Shown in pieces: positions 6,691-13,885 of a stretch of DNA of 14,579 nt. The position numbers and the translations under genes were made by a program. Location: the NCBI GenBank assembly GCA_038230655.1, contig JBBRMU010000025.1, positions 1 to 14,579 on the forward strand, written 5' to 3'. Numbering within the stretch: position 1 is the first letter of the stretch; the number at the start of each line of letters is the position of its first letter. The notes beneath the pieces are model-generated. The model made no database searches, was not told the origin of the DNA, and was given only the letters and a program-made list of their open reading frames with translations. The DNA comes from JBBRMU01 sp038230655 (GTDB taxonomy: Bacteria > Patescibacteriota > Microgenomatia > UBA1406 > GWC2-37-13).

Positions 6691-7414
6691 TTACTTTAGG
6701 GGTCTATATTTTCCTTTTTTACCTTCTAGATCTCTCATACAATCTACACAAAAAGTATACCTTTACTGTCCTCTTCAACAGACTGTCTTGCCCATTCTTC
6801 TAAGTTCATGCCCTGTCTCATCGTGCAGACATTAGTACAGTGGGTCCCCTCTGATTCCGATCCGGTAAGCCAAACATATGTCCAACTTCGTGTCTTAGTA
6901 ATCTTCTGATCATTCTATATTGGAGATTGGTATCTTTTATCGAATCAACAACTCTGCGTACACTCTGAACTGAAGATGCAAAATCTGGCTGTGTTGAGCC
7001 AAAAACAAAGTTTGTACCATATGCAAATAAATCTTGGTTAACTACTGATACTTCCCAGTGCGGAGAAGACTGTCATGGTTCTTTATAAAATAAACTACCT
7101 AAATTTGAGACATTAACCTGCCTTCCATGTCCTTGATCTCTAAATGTTGTTTCAGTAGCAAGTGTTTGTCGCAGGTACCAATCCGCGCTTGAGTATTCTC
7201 CCTCAGACCACTGAGTTGTTCCTAGAATTACTAGATCTCGATTCTGACCTGAGGCTGCCATGGCTTGAGTCACCCCTTCCACCGCTGCCTGAGAAGCATG
7301 ATTGGGGATATCGCTGGTCCACATCATATAAATAGGGACAAGCGCATTCCTACGTAGCTCTTCTCGTCTTTGTAATTCTGGGTCTGTGCGGACTTCATAA
7401 AAATTCATGCCCAT
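6691..7414 (-). pseudogene. Archaemetzincin-like zinc metalloprotease, degraded (one nonsense, two frameshifts)
   Basis: The gene would start at ATG 7414, 33 nt after the ftsI stop. The first part (NALVPIYMMWTSDIPN onward) ends at TGA 7075-7073 after ...LFYKEP. The same frame continues to RRLLRHEVGHMFGLPDRN (HEVGH at 6892-6878), a metzincin HExxHxxGxxD motif. Near the G4 run at 6846-6849 one base seems lost. The next frame reads THCTNVCTMRQGMNLEEWAR. At the T5 run (6750-6754) another base seems lost, after which FCVDCMRDLEGKKG continues to TAA at 6691. HExxHxxG followed by C...CxM and CxxC is the order known from archaemetzincins (M54). Restoring both bases gives exactly 242 codons including stop, about 241 aa. 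Two homopolymer losses could be sequencing errors, but the nonsense codon is independent. It would have been transcribed with ftsI. Confidence 0.7.
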
Positions 7415-7447
7415 ATTCAACTTTATTATGGGCTTTAATACAAGCAG

Positions 7448-9115
7448 TTACGGAATTGGCTCCGTTGGAACAATATTATAGTATGAGAGAAGATCTTTGG
7501 TGATAGCCCAGAATATCGGAGCAGCAGTAGTTGATCCAAATCCAGATAATCCTGGCTCCCTGAGTACAACTAAAATTAGGAACTTCGGTTTATCAGCTGG
7601 AGCAAACCCGATAAAGGATGCAATTGTTTTAGTTGGATCATAGTGGCCTTTGATAGCTATCTGAGCCGTTCCTGTTTTTCCCCCAACTTTATAACCAGGT
7701 GGTCTATCCCAGTTAATGTGTTGAGCATCAACAACAGAGACAAGCATTTTTCGCATCTCTGCTGAAGTTTTTTCACTTAGAATTCTTCTTACTACTGACG
7801 GTTGACGTTCTTTCTGCTTTTCTCCGTTAACCACTTTTTCAACAATATATGGTCTTAGAAGCTTACCACCGTTGATGACGGCTGCAAATCCCCTGATCAA
7901 CTGTAGCTGCGTTATACCAATTCCTTGGCCGAATGCTGCCGTCGCATAATCAATAGGATACCAATCTGATCGTTTTTTGAGACTACCACCTGATTCACCT
8001 TCTAGATCAATCCCTGTTGGGTCGCCAAATCCATATTTCTTTAGATAGTTATAAAACATATCATTCCCAATTTTGCTTTGGACATACACCATGCCAATAT
8101 TTGAAGATTTTTCTAACACTCTTGTCATGGTGATTTTTCCCTCGTTAACATTATCAAAGTTATTAATTGTATAGTCCCCGATTGTAACGCCACCTTTTTC
8201 TTCCATAGTGCTCTCAGGTTTCACTACACCTTCTTGAAGTGCTGCCGCCATGACTAAGGGTTTAAACGTCGACCCTGGTTCATAAACATTAGCAATTAAT
8301 GGATTCTTAAATACTTCTTCTGGATATTTATTATATGTTGTGGGATCATAGTCAGGCAGACACGACATAGCCAGAATTTCCATAGTATTTGGATTTACTG
8401 CTACTGCACATCCGTCTTTAGCAGAAGATTTCTCCATTCCCTCTTTTAACTTTTCTTTGACGATGTTTTGGACAGATTTATCAATTGAGAGGATAAGGTC
8501 ACTCCCGGGTTGTGACTCTACTCTTTCTTGCGTTCCAATAAAGATAGGCTTCCCAAATAAATCTCTTTCTGAGTTTACTAGCCCCGGTAGACCAACAAGT
8601 TCTTGCTCGTAAAACCCTTCAAGACCATACGACCCAATATTATCTCCTTCATTATTCTTTCCTACAAAGCCCAACAAATGGGCAGCTAGGGACGCTTCCG
8701 GATAAAATCTTACAGACTGATCATCAAAACCAATACCTATTGGAATGAATTTTTCAAGTTTATCTTTTTGGTCTTTAGTAATACCATTTTTGATAGCAAC
8801 CCATGACTTGCTCATATCTAATTTTGCTTCAACTGTGGACTCACCAATATTCAATACATCGTTGATTTTTTTAATAACTGAGTCTTTATCTTTAATCAAC
8901 TTAGGCTCAGCGAATAAGAGATACTGTAGTTGATTTACAACTAATGGTTGATTACTCCGGTCATAAATTTTTCCTCTCTCTGGATATATTTTCTGAGTTT
9001 TCAGATAATCAGATATGTGACCTTTCTGAGTCAAAATTTGAAGGTAGAATAGCTTTACGATGATTGCGATGAAGAATAATGTTAACAGAAAAAAAAGCAC
9101 CTTTAATTTGAACAT
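7448..9115 (-). CDS. ftsI: Class B penicillin-binding protein, peptidoglycan D,D-transpeptidase FtsI
   Basis: This transpeptidase cross-links septal peptidoglycan at the outer face of the membrane. It is 555 aa. The N-terminal membrane anchor spans about 5-26, followed by RGKIYDRSNQPL (48-59) of the PBP dimerization domain. The transpeptidase domain has active-site GSTFK (281-285; S282 nucleophile, K285), SSN (337-339) and KTGT (480-483), the complete SxxK/SxN/KTG triad. No PASTA domains follow. The ATG is 3 nt after the TGA that closes FtsL and is in the same frame, so it is tightly coupled to rsmH-ftsL. Position after ftsL supports a divisome role (FtsI/PBP3) over elongation PBP2. The downstream partner was the now broken metalloprotease gene. 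Confidence 0.93.
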   Translation of the reverse strand: MFKLKVLFFLLTLFFIAIIVKLFYLQILTQKGHISDYLKTQKIYPERGKIYDRSNQPLVVNQLQYLLFAEPKLIKDKDSVIKKINDVLNIGESTVEAKLDMSKSWVAIKNGITKDQKDKLEKFIPIGIGFDDQSVRFYPEASLAAHLLGFVGKNNEGDNIGSYGLEGFYEQELVGLPGLVNSERDLFGKPIFIGTQERVESQPGSDLILSIDKSVQNIVKEKLKEGMEKSSAKDGCAVAVNPNTMEILAMSCLPDYDPTTYNKYPEEVFKNPLIANVYEPGSTFKPLVMAAALQEGVVKPESTMEEKGGVTIGDYTINNFDNVNEGKITMTRVLEKSSNIGMVYVQSKIGNDMFYNYLKKYGFGDPTGIDLEGESGGSLKKRSDWYPIDYATAAFGQGIGITQLQLIRGFAAVINGGKLLRPYIVEKVVNGEKQKERQPSVVRRILSEKTSAEMRKMLVSVVDAQHINWDRPPGYKVGGKTGTAQIAIKGHYDPTKTIASFIGFAPADKPKFLILVVLREPGLSGFGSTTAAPIFWAITKDLLSYYNIVPTEPIP

Positions 9116-9118
9116 AGC

Positions 9119-9391
9119 TCAGTTGTGTGCGTATAGCAAGTTATCTATATATATGGGGTTGGTTTTTTTAGTAAAACTCATGGCTGCGGCCATAGATGTA
9201 GCATAGCTGAAAGACTGTGTTTGATAAACTTTTTTTTCTAAATCAGTATTTTCTTCCTTGAGTTTAGAAATATCAGCTTCAAATTTATTTATCTTATCAC
9301 TTTGAGACATTCCTCGTAGTAAAAAAGTTATATTAGCAACTATAAGAATAAACATCAGAACTGCCATAAATATTTTAACTGTATTTTTCAT
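9119..9391 (-). CDS. ftsL: FtsL-like cell-division protein (separate start inside the rsmH frame)
   Basis: This is the C-terminal 90 residues of the long frame, read from ATG 9391 as an independent gene. It has a basic start (MKNTVK), one transmembrane helix (about residues 5-25), and a charged heptad-like segment (SQSDKINKFEADISKL onward) that looks coiled-coil. That is FtsL/DivIC architecture at the place FtsL always occupies, between rsmH and ftsI. FtsL partners with FtsB/DivIC to activate FtsW-FtsI. If the A8 tract just upstream contained seven A, RsmH would end in a TGA overlapping this ATG (ATGA). Whether it is made alone, as a fusion, or both cannot be told from sequence. Confidence 0.65.
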   Translation of the reverse strand: MKNTVKIFMAVLMFILIVANITFLLRGMSQSDKINKFEADISKLKEENTDLEKKVYQTQSFSYATSMAAAMSFTKKTNPIYIDNLLYAHN

Positions 9392-10237
9392 GTTTTTTTT
9401 GATAACTCGTAACGTTGCCGATCTTTCAAAAACAAAGTCTTTACTGCCTTTAATAATTTCTTCAGACTTAAAGTTATTTGACCTTATAAACTGCTTCACA
9501 ACCCTATCTTCTAAAGAGTGAAATGTTATAATTACAACTACTCCATCCTCTTTAACTATGTTCAACGCTCCTCTGAGGCCAGATTTAATATTCTCAAACT
9601 CCCCGTTTACAGAAACTCGTAAAGCTTGAAAAATTCTTGTCAAAGTTTTATTTAGATCATGTTTATGTTTCTGATGACAGCTTTTCAAAGCCTCATCTAT
9701 TACATTAACTAGATCCTTTACATTATTTAGCCTTGACTTTATTCGACTACTGACGACTCTATCGGCAATCGCCCTAGAGTCAAGATCCTCTGAGTATTTT
9801 GCGAAAATCTCATATAATTCTTCTTTATTTAAACTATTTAGTAAGTCTCCCGCATCTGTGTCGATTTCCTCGCTTAGGCGCATATCTAAAGGTTCATCTA
9901 GTCGTTTATAGGAAAAGCCTTTTCCGCTTGTTTTTAGCTGTTCCATCGACAACCCTAAATCAAAAAGTACACCGTCCACAGGATAAAAGTTCTCGCGTTT
10001 AGCTATTTCTTCAATTTCAGCATAATTTCCGCATACAATTTTAGCTGCATCAGCCCTACCTTTTGCTTCAAAGTTGCTGATCTGTTTTTGATCCCAGTCT
10101 AGCGCTAATACTTTACCGCCTTTTTTAATTATCTCTCTAAGATGCCCCCCCTCACCGAGGGTAGCATCAATGTACAGCCCTCCTGCCTTAATATTAAGAC
10201 GATCTACTGCTTCTTTTAAAAGTACTGGTGTATGCAT
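9119..10237 (-). CDS. rsmH: 16S rRNA (cytosine-1402-N4)-methyltransferase RsmH, in frame with FtsL (apparent fusion)
   Basis: RsmH (MraW) methylates N4 of C1402 in 16S rRNA using SAM. The first 282 residues are a complete RsmH: MHTPVLLKEAV start, SAM-binding DATLGEGGHL (24-33), ALDWDQKQI (45-53), DGVLFDLGLSMEQL (88-101), GFSYKRLDEPLDMRL (107-121), TRIFQALRVSVNGE (200-213), TFHSLEDRVVKQF (238-250) and the usual end ERSATLRVIKK (271-281). The frame then runs without a stop into an FtsL-like module (283-372). The junction is ATC, then A8, then C ATG A: losing one A would end RsmH at TGA (9390-9388), overlapping the FtsL ATG. A real fusion, homopolymer error or slippage are all possible. The gene starts 141 nt after mraZ. 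Confidence 0.85.
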   Translation of the reverse strand: MHTPVLLKEAVDRLNIKAGGLYIDATLGEGGHLREIIKKGGKVLALDWDQKQISNFEAKGRADAAKIVCGNYAEIEEIAKRENFYPVDGVLFDLGLSMEQLKTSGKGFSYKRLDEPLDMRLSEEIDTDAGDLLNSLNKEELYEIFAKYSEDLDSRAIADRVVSSRIKSRLNNVKDLVNVIDEALKSCHQKHKHDLNKTLTRIFQALRVSVNGEFENIKSGLRGALNIVKEDGVVVIITFHSLEDRVVKQFIRSNNFKSEEIIKGSKDFVFERSATLRVIKKNMKNTVKIFMAVLMFILIVANITFLLRGMSQSDKINKFEADISKLKEENTDLEKKVYQTQSFSYATSMAAAMSFTKKTNPIYIDNLLYAHN

Positions 10238-10378
10238 AATGGTTAGTAAAAAAACAATGGCAACAGAATTTAGATGCCTTTAAGGTCTGAATGTATTGCT
10301 TCAAAACATGAGATAGAGCTTCCTATTATACTCTATTGCACTCCTTATTTATAAATGTGCGAACTTATTTATGCATCT
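10238..10378 (-). promoter_or_regulatory. mraZ-rsmH spacer with possible internal promoters
   Basis: This 141-nt spacer has no open frame I can support. On the minus strand it contains a perfect TATAAT at 10330-10325, with only a weak -35 (TATAAA) 17 bp upstream, which would give an rsmH leader of about 80 nt. It also has a weaker TTTACT at 10250-10245, seven bases before the rsmH ATG, that would fit a leaderless start. No hairpin followed by a T-run was seen, so read-through from mraZ is also possible. Confidence 0.3.
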
Positions 10379-10777
10379 TCATGCTTGGTCGACTGACTTT
10401 AAATATTTCATCCACTTTTCATCATCCCAGAGTTCAAAGTGATCTCCAACTCCAATAATAATCACTTTTTGGGTCAAACCAGAATACTGTAGTAAGCTTT
10501 TCGTTATCACAAATCTACCCTGGTCATCAATTTCAAGATAGACAGCTGATGAAAATAAAAACCTCCGTTTTTCAATGTTCTCTCTTTCTAGTAACGAAAC
10601 CTGTAATAACTCTTTAGCTCTCGTCTCCCAGTCTTCTTTATCATATCCGGCTAAGCACGAGTCGAATCCTTTAGTTAAAACAAATATGTTACCCTTTAGT
10701 AATTCCCGGAGCTTCTTTGGCAAAACCACTCTCCCAGGTGCTGAGAAAGTCACTTGATATTCACCAAAAAACACCAT
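10379..10777 (-). CDS. mraZ: Transcriptional regulator MraZ
   Basis: MraZ is a ring-forming DNA-binding protein with two SpoVT-AbrB folds. It binds repeats upstream of its own gene and controls the dcw cluster. The 132-aa product is slightly shorter than the usual 140-150. The first repeat contains GEYQVTFSAPGRVVLPKKLREL (5-26), with Ser where the family usually has Asp before the GR turn. It is followed by LTKGFDSCLAGYDKEDWE (34-51). The second repeat has IDDQGRFVITKSL (83-95) and ends with ELWDDEKW (115-122), both typical of MraZ. It is the first gene of the minus-strand dcw block, divergent from murJ, with a clear promoter immediately upstream. The stop is TGA. The start is ATG 10777, predicted to lie 2 nt from the transcription start. 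Confidence 0.93.
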   Translation of the reverse strand: MVFFGEYQVTFSAPGRVVLPKKLRELLKGNIFVLTKGFDSCLAGYDKEDWETRAKELLQVSLLERENIEKRRFLFSSAVYLEIDDQGRFVITKSLLQYSGLTQKVIIIGVGDHFELWDDEKWMKYLKSVDQA

Positions 10778-10779
10778 AT

Positions 10780-10819
10780 ATAACCATTTAACGCCAATTG
10801 TCGCTAAATGTCAATAACA
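10780..10819 (-). repeat. Possible MraZ boxes: four degenerate 10-bp repeats over the mraZ promoter
   Basis: Read on the minus strand, four adjacent decamers are TGTTATTGAC, ATTTAGCGAC, AATTGGCGTT and AAATGGTTAT. Neighbours share about six of ten positions, with TTxGCG/TTGG-like cores repeating every 10 bp. Known MraZ operators are short repeats phased at about one helix turn upstream of mraZ and overlapping its promoter, which fits position and spacing. The similarity is weak in AT-rich DNA, so this is a hypothesis. Confidence 0.3.
10786..10814 (-). promoter_or_regulatory. mraZ promoter
   Basis: On the minus strand a perfect -35 TTGACA (10814-10809), a 17-bp spacer and a -10 TTAAAT (10791-10786, 4 of 6 consensus) predict transcription starting about 2 nt before the mraZ ATG. 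It is the best -35/-10 pair in the window and would drive mraZ and probably the dcw genes. Confidence 0.65.
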
Positions 10820-10830
10820 TATTTCCTGCT

Positions 10831-10846
10831 ATAGTAGGTATACTAT
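10831..10846. repeat. 6-bp dyad ATAGTA-GGTA-TACTAT between mraZ and murJ
   Basis: A perfect 6-bp inverted repeat with a 4-bp centre lies midway in the divergent mraZ-murJ spacer. It overlaps a plus-strand TATACT (10839-10844) that could be the murJ -10 with an approximately 50-nt leader. It could be a shared operator or chance in AT-rich DNA. Confidence 0.25.
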
Positions 10847-10900
10847 TCTTAATTGATTTCACGGGTTTTATTTAAATAAAATTAAATTAATGAATTATCC

Positions 10901-12538
10901 ATGCGCAGTCTACTAAAGAAAATTGAGGCTATCATACTGACTCGACAGACCACTGTTTTTACGTCGACGTTGATTATCTCATTGATGGTTATTGTTGCCC
11001 GTTTATTCGGTTTTTTACGCTACAGGATATTCGACGGGTACTTTACTCCAGAGCAACTTGATATCTTCTTCGCGGCGTTTCGGATACCCGATTTGATTTT
11101 CGAAGTCCTGATCACGGGAGCTTTAACGACCTCCCTTATTCCTTTTTATATTAAATATCAAAACAATAGAGAGTCACAAAGCATAAATATGTCTACAATC
11201 ATTAACATTGTGATGCTTACACTCGCTGGGGTAATAGTTATCCTCTCTTTTTTCCTTAAACCTATTATGACTGTAATTACTCCAGGCTTTTCAGCTGAGA
11301 AAATTCAGATAATAACTAATTTTTCCTATGTACTTCTTCTCGGGCAACTTCCTTTCTTTGTGCTAGGGACTTTTCTTACCGGAATAAGTCAGGCTAAGAA
11401 AGCATTTCTTATTCCATCCCTTGCCCCCATCATTTATAACGTTTCGATTATTATCGTAACGTTCTTTTTTTCTAAAACTTTGTATTTGTATGCGCCAGTT
11501 GTCGGAGTTGTCGTAGGAGCACTATTATTTTTCATTATTCAGCTTCCCATACTTTTAGTCGCACAGTTTGAATACCGCTTTATAATCAAGAACTCGCCCG
11601 CAGTGAAAGAATTTTTTCTGATATCTGTTCCGAGAATACTCACCTCAATTGTTGCTCAAATTGATGCTACTATCGATCTTAGTCTTGCTTCATTACTGGG
11701 ATCCGGATCTTATACTGTTTTTTATCTCGCGCAACACTTACATTTGCTTCCAGTAGCTGTTCTCGGAATCTCATTTGGCCAGGCTTCCCTACCTTATTTA
11801 TCCGAGATGTATAACGAAAAAGATAACTCAAAACTAAAAGAAGTGATAGTTAGTTCAGTACTAAATATTTTTTTCCTAACGATCCCCATCATGGGTTTTT
11901 TTATAGTGACGAGAACACCAATTGTCCGTTTCTTCTTTGGTGGGCCCAAATTCGACTGGTCAGCGACGATCGCGACTGCTGTCACGTTCTCCGTTTTTTC
12001 TTTGGCAATTCCTTTCCACTCAATTTACTATTTTTTAACACGATGTTTCTATGCAATTTTTGACAGTAAAACTCCATTTACAATTAGTCTTGTCTCAATT
12101 GCCATAAATACTGTAGCTAGTCTGCTTTTTATTCTTGTTTTTAAGCTCCCGGTATGGTCACTCGCAATCTCTTTTACTCTCTCGATGGTGATAAGTGTAA
12201 TCTTATTACTGGGCTTTTTATATAAAAAATTAAATGGATTAGATATTAAACTTCTTATAGTCGAAAGTACTAAAATTTCCATTGCTATGACACTTTCATC
12301 TGTTATTACTTACTATATAAAAAAGTTGCTTGATAATCTCATATTCGATACAACACGTACACTTAATGTGTTTCTATTATTACTCACTTTATTTGTGTGC
12401 TACTTTAGCATGTTCGCATTTTTCGCCTGGGTTTTAAATGTTAAAGAATTTTCCTTAATCCATAAAATGTTCGAAAAAGTTAAAGGATATCATAAAAAGT
12501 TTGCTGAGGTGTATACTAGTACTATATCTATAAATTAG
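10901..12538 (+). CDS. murJ: Lipid II flippase MurJ (MviN family)
   Basis: MurJ is the integral membrane flippase moving lipid II to the outer face (MOP/MATE superfamily). The 545-aa product is strongly hydrophobic throughout with about 14 predicted membrane spans, the family norm. The N-terminal signature is RLFGFLRYRIFDGYF (34-48), then LDIFFAAFRIPDLIF (53-67) and GALTTSLIPFY (73-83). These match the MurJ pattern with conserved Arg residues (R40, R42, R61) and the Asp (D54) ahead of FF.AFRIPD. It is divergent from mraZ and followed 73 nt later by the phosphorylase gene. MurJ outside the minus-strand dcw block but adjacent to it fits a shared wall locus. ATG 10901 is chosen because the N-terminal amphipathic and basic segment precedes the first span normally. 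Confidence 0.93.
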   Translation: MRSLLKKIEAIILTRQTTVFTSTLIISLMVIVARLFGFLRYRIFDGYFTPEQLDIFFAAFRIPDLIFEVLITGALTTSLIPFYIKYQNNRESQSINMSTIINIVMLTLAGVIVILSFFLKPIMTVITPGFSAEKIQIITNFSYVLLLGQLPFFVLGTFLTGISQAKKAFLIPSLAPIIYNVSIIIVTFFFSKTLYLYAPVVGVVVGALLFFIIQLPILLVAQFEYRFIIKNSPAVKEFFLISVPRILTSIVAQIDATIDLSLASLLGSGSYTVFYLAQHLHLLPVAVLGISFGQASLPYLSEMYNEKDNSKLKEVIVSSVLNIFFLTIPIMGFFIVTRTPIVRFFFGGPKFDWSATIATAVTFSVFSLAIPFHSIYYFLTRCFYAIFDSKTPFTISLVSIAINTVASLLFILVFKLPVWSLAISFTLSMVISVILLLGFLYKKLNGLDIKLLIVESTKISIAMTLSSVITYYIKKLLDNLIFDTTRTLNVFLLLLTLFVCYFSMFAFFAWVLNVKEFSLIHKMFEKVKGYHKKFAEVYTSTISIN

Positions 12539-12611
12539 ACGATGGATATTAATCATGTTTTGAGAATAATGAATAGAAATATTAGATTGCTGTGGAGCCT
12601 CAAATATAGAT

Positions 12612-13880
12612 ATGAATAATACAAAAGAACTTAATACAAAACATCTCGATGCAGTTAAGACTATCCAAAAAAAATTGCTGGGTAAAAAAGTCTCTTATCA
12701 TGAGATTTATAACCTTATGGATGAGATCTCTCATAATAGACTAGATGAAGTTTTGACAACTTACTTTGTAGCGTCATCTTTTAAAGAAGGCTTCACACCA
12801 GAGGAGCTCTATCACTTTACAAAGGCTATGGTTGAGACTGGCGAGACACTGAAATTTGATGGAATAGTTGCAGATAAGCACTCAACTGGTGGACTGGCAG
12901 GAACAAGAACGACGATGATTATCGTCCCTATTGTGGCGGCTGCTGGATTTAAAATTCCGAAGACATCCTCACGCGCCATAACAACACCTGCAGGAACAGC
13001 TGATGTTATGGAGCTTATAGCTAATATTAACTTTACCCCAAAACAAGCAGAGGCAATTGTTGAAAAAACTGGTGGATGCATTATCTGGAACGGAAAGCTT
13101 GGTCTAGCACCAGCTGATGACATTATTATTCGAGTTGAAGCACCATTAATGTTTGAGTCTTTCGACAAGATAATAATCTCAATCATGGCAAAAAAAATTG
13201 CTGTATCAACCAACCATCTAATTTTAGATATTCCCGTTGGTAAAACTATGAAAATTAAACACTTTTCAGATGCTGAGAAAGTAGCTCAAAAATTTACTGT
13301 TTTAGGGAAACACTTTGGCATGAAAGTCATAACAGATATTAATGAAAGTTTAGAGCCATGTGGAAGAGGAGTTGGGCCATATTTAGAAGCTAAAGATGTG
13401 CTTTCAGTTCTAGAGCAAAAAAGAGATAGGCCTCTCAAACTAGAAGCAAAAGCGCTAAGATTGGCTGGTAAACTACTTGATATTTGTTTTCAGGATAGTG
13501 GTATTAATAAAAACGGAGAGGATGAAGCGCTCAAAATTCTCTCTTCGGGAGTTGCTTTTAATAAATTTAGGGAGATTGTTGGAGCCCAGGGTGGTAATAA
13601 AGAAATTTCATTCTCAAATTTAATAAGTCCAGCACATAAGAAGGTCGTCTTAAGTGGTTCATCAGGGAAAATTAGAGAGATAAATAATTTTAACTTAAAT
13701 ACATTAGCTAAAATACTTGGTGCCCCGAAAGACAAATATGCAGGGATTTATTTATTAAAAAAAATGGACGAATCAGTCACAAAAGGAGAGCCAATACTGC
13801 TTTTTTACAGCTGTGACACATATAAATTAAAAGAAGCAGAAATTACTTTAGAAAATTTTCCAATTTATCAGTTAGAATAA
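12612..13880 (+). CDS. AMP phosphorylase-like enzyme (thymidine/pyrimidine-nucleoside phosphorylase superfamily)
   Basis: This enzyme belongs to the family that phosphorolyses nucleosides or nucleoside 5'-phosphates. The 422-aa sequence has DKHSTGG (88-94), the phosphate-binding motif of the superfamily. KTSSRAITTPAGTADV (117-132) and SIMAKKIAVSTNHLILDIPV (190-209) follow, and both match archaeal-type AMP phosphorylases (KTSSRAIT..AGTAD, DIPVGK) rather than thymidine phosphorylase (SGRGLGHTGGT, DVKVGSGAF). AMP phosphorylase makes ribose-1,5-bisphosphate for the RuBisCO-linked nucleotide salvage known in archaea and CPR. The archaeal enzyme is about 500 aa with an N-terminal domain of roughly 80 residues; that domain is absent here. 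R15P isomerase and RuBisCO genes are not in the window, so the pathway is inferred. mltG begins 5 nt after the stop. Confidence 0.82.
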   Translation: MNNTKELNTKHLDAVKTIQKKLLGKKVSYHEIYNLMDEISHNRLDEVLTTYFVASSFKEGFTPEELYHFTKAMVETGETLKFDGIVADKHSTGGLAGTRTTMIIVPIVAAAGFKIPKTSSRAITTPAGTADVMELIANINFTPKQAEAIVEKTGGCIIWNGKLGLAPADDIIIRVEAPLMFESFDKIIISIMAKKIAVSTNHLILDIPVGKTMKIKHFSDAEKVAQKFTVLGKHFGMKVITDINESLEPCGRGVGPYLEAKDVLSVLEQKRDRPLKLEAKALRLAGKLLDICFQDSGINKNGEDEALKILSSGVAFNKFREIVGAQGGNKEISFSNLISPAHKKVVLSGSSGKIREINNFNLNTLAKILGAPKDKYAGIYLLKKMDESVTKGEPILLFYSCDTYKLKEAEITLENFPIYQLE

Positions 13881-13885
13881 ATCTT

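Noticed and set aside
6678..6720. Terminator between the convergent C39-like gene and the metalloprotease remnant
   Set aside because: No inverted repeat followed by a T-run was found. The two genes end back to back.
5515..7075. Possible alternative genetic code (TGA as Gly or Trp), suggested by two in-frame TGA codons and by the TGA ends of mraZ and ftsL
   Set aside because: All long conserved genes (murB, murC, murE, ftsI, murJ, the phosphorylase) contain no internal TGA and use GGN for Gly and TGG for Trp. With recoding, several TGA codons per gene would be expected.
12812..13213. 133-codon minus-strand open frame inside the phosphorylase gene
   Set aside because: It lies fully antisense to conserved active-site motifs of the phosphorylase. 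Its composition is that of a shadow frame.
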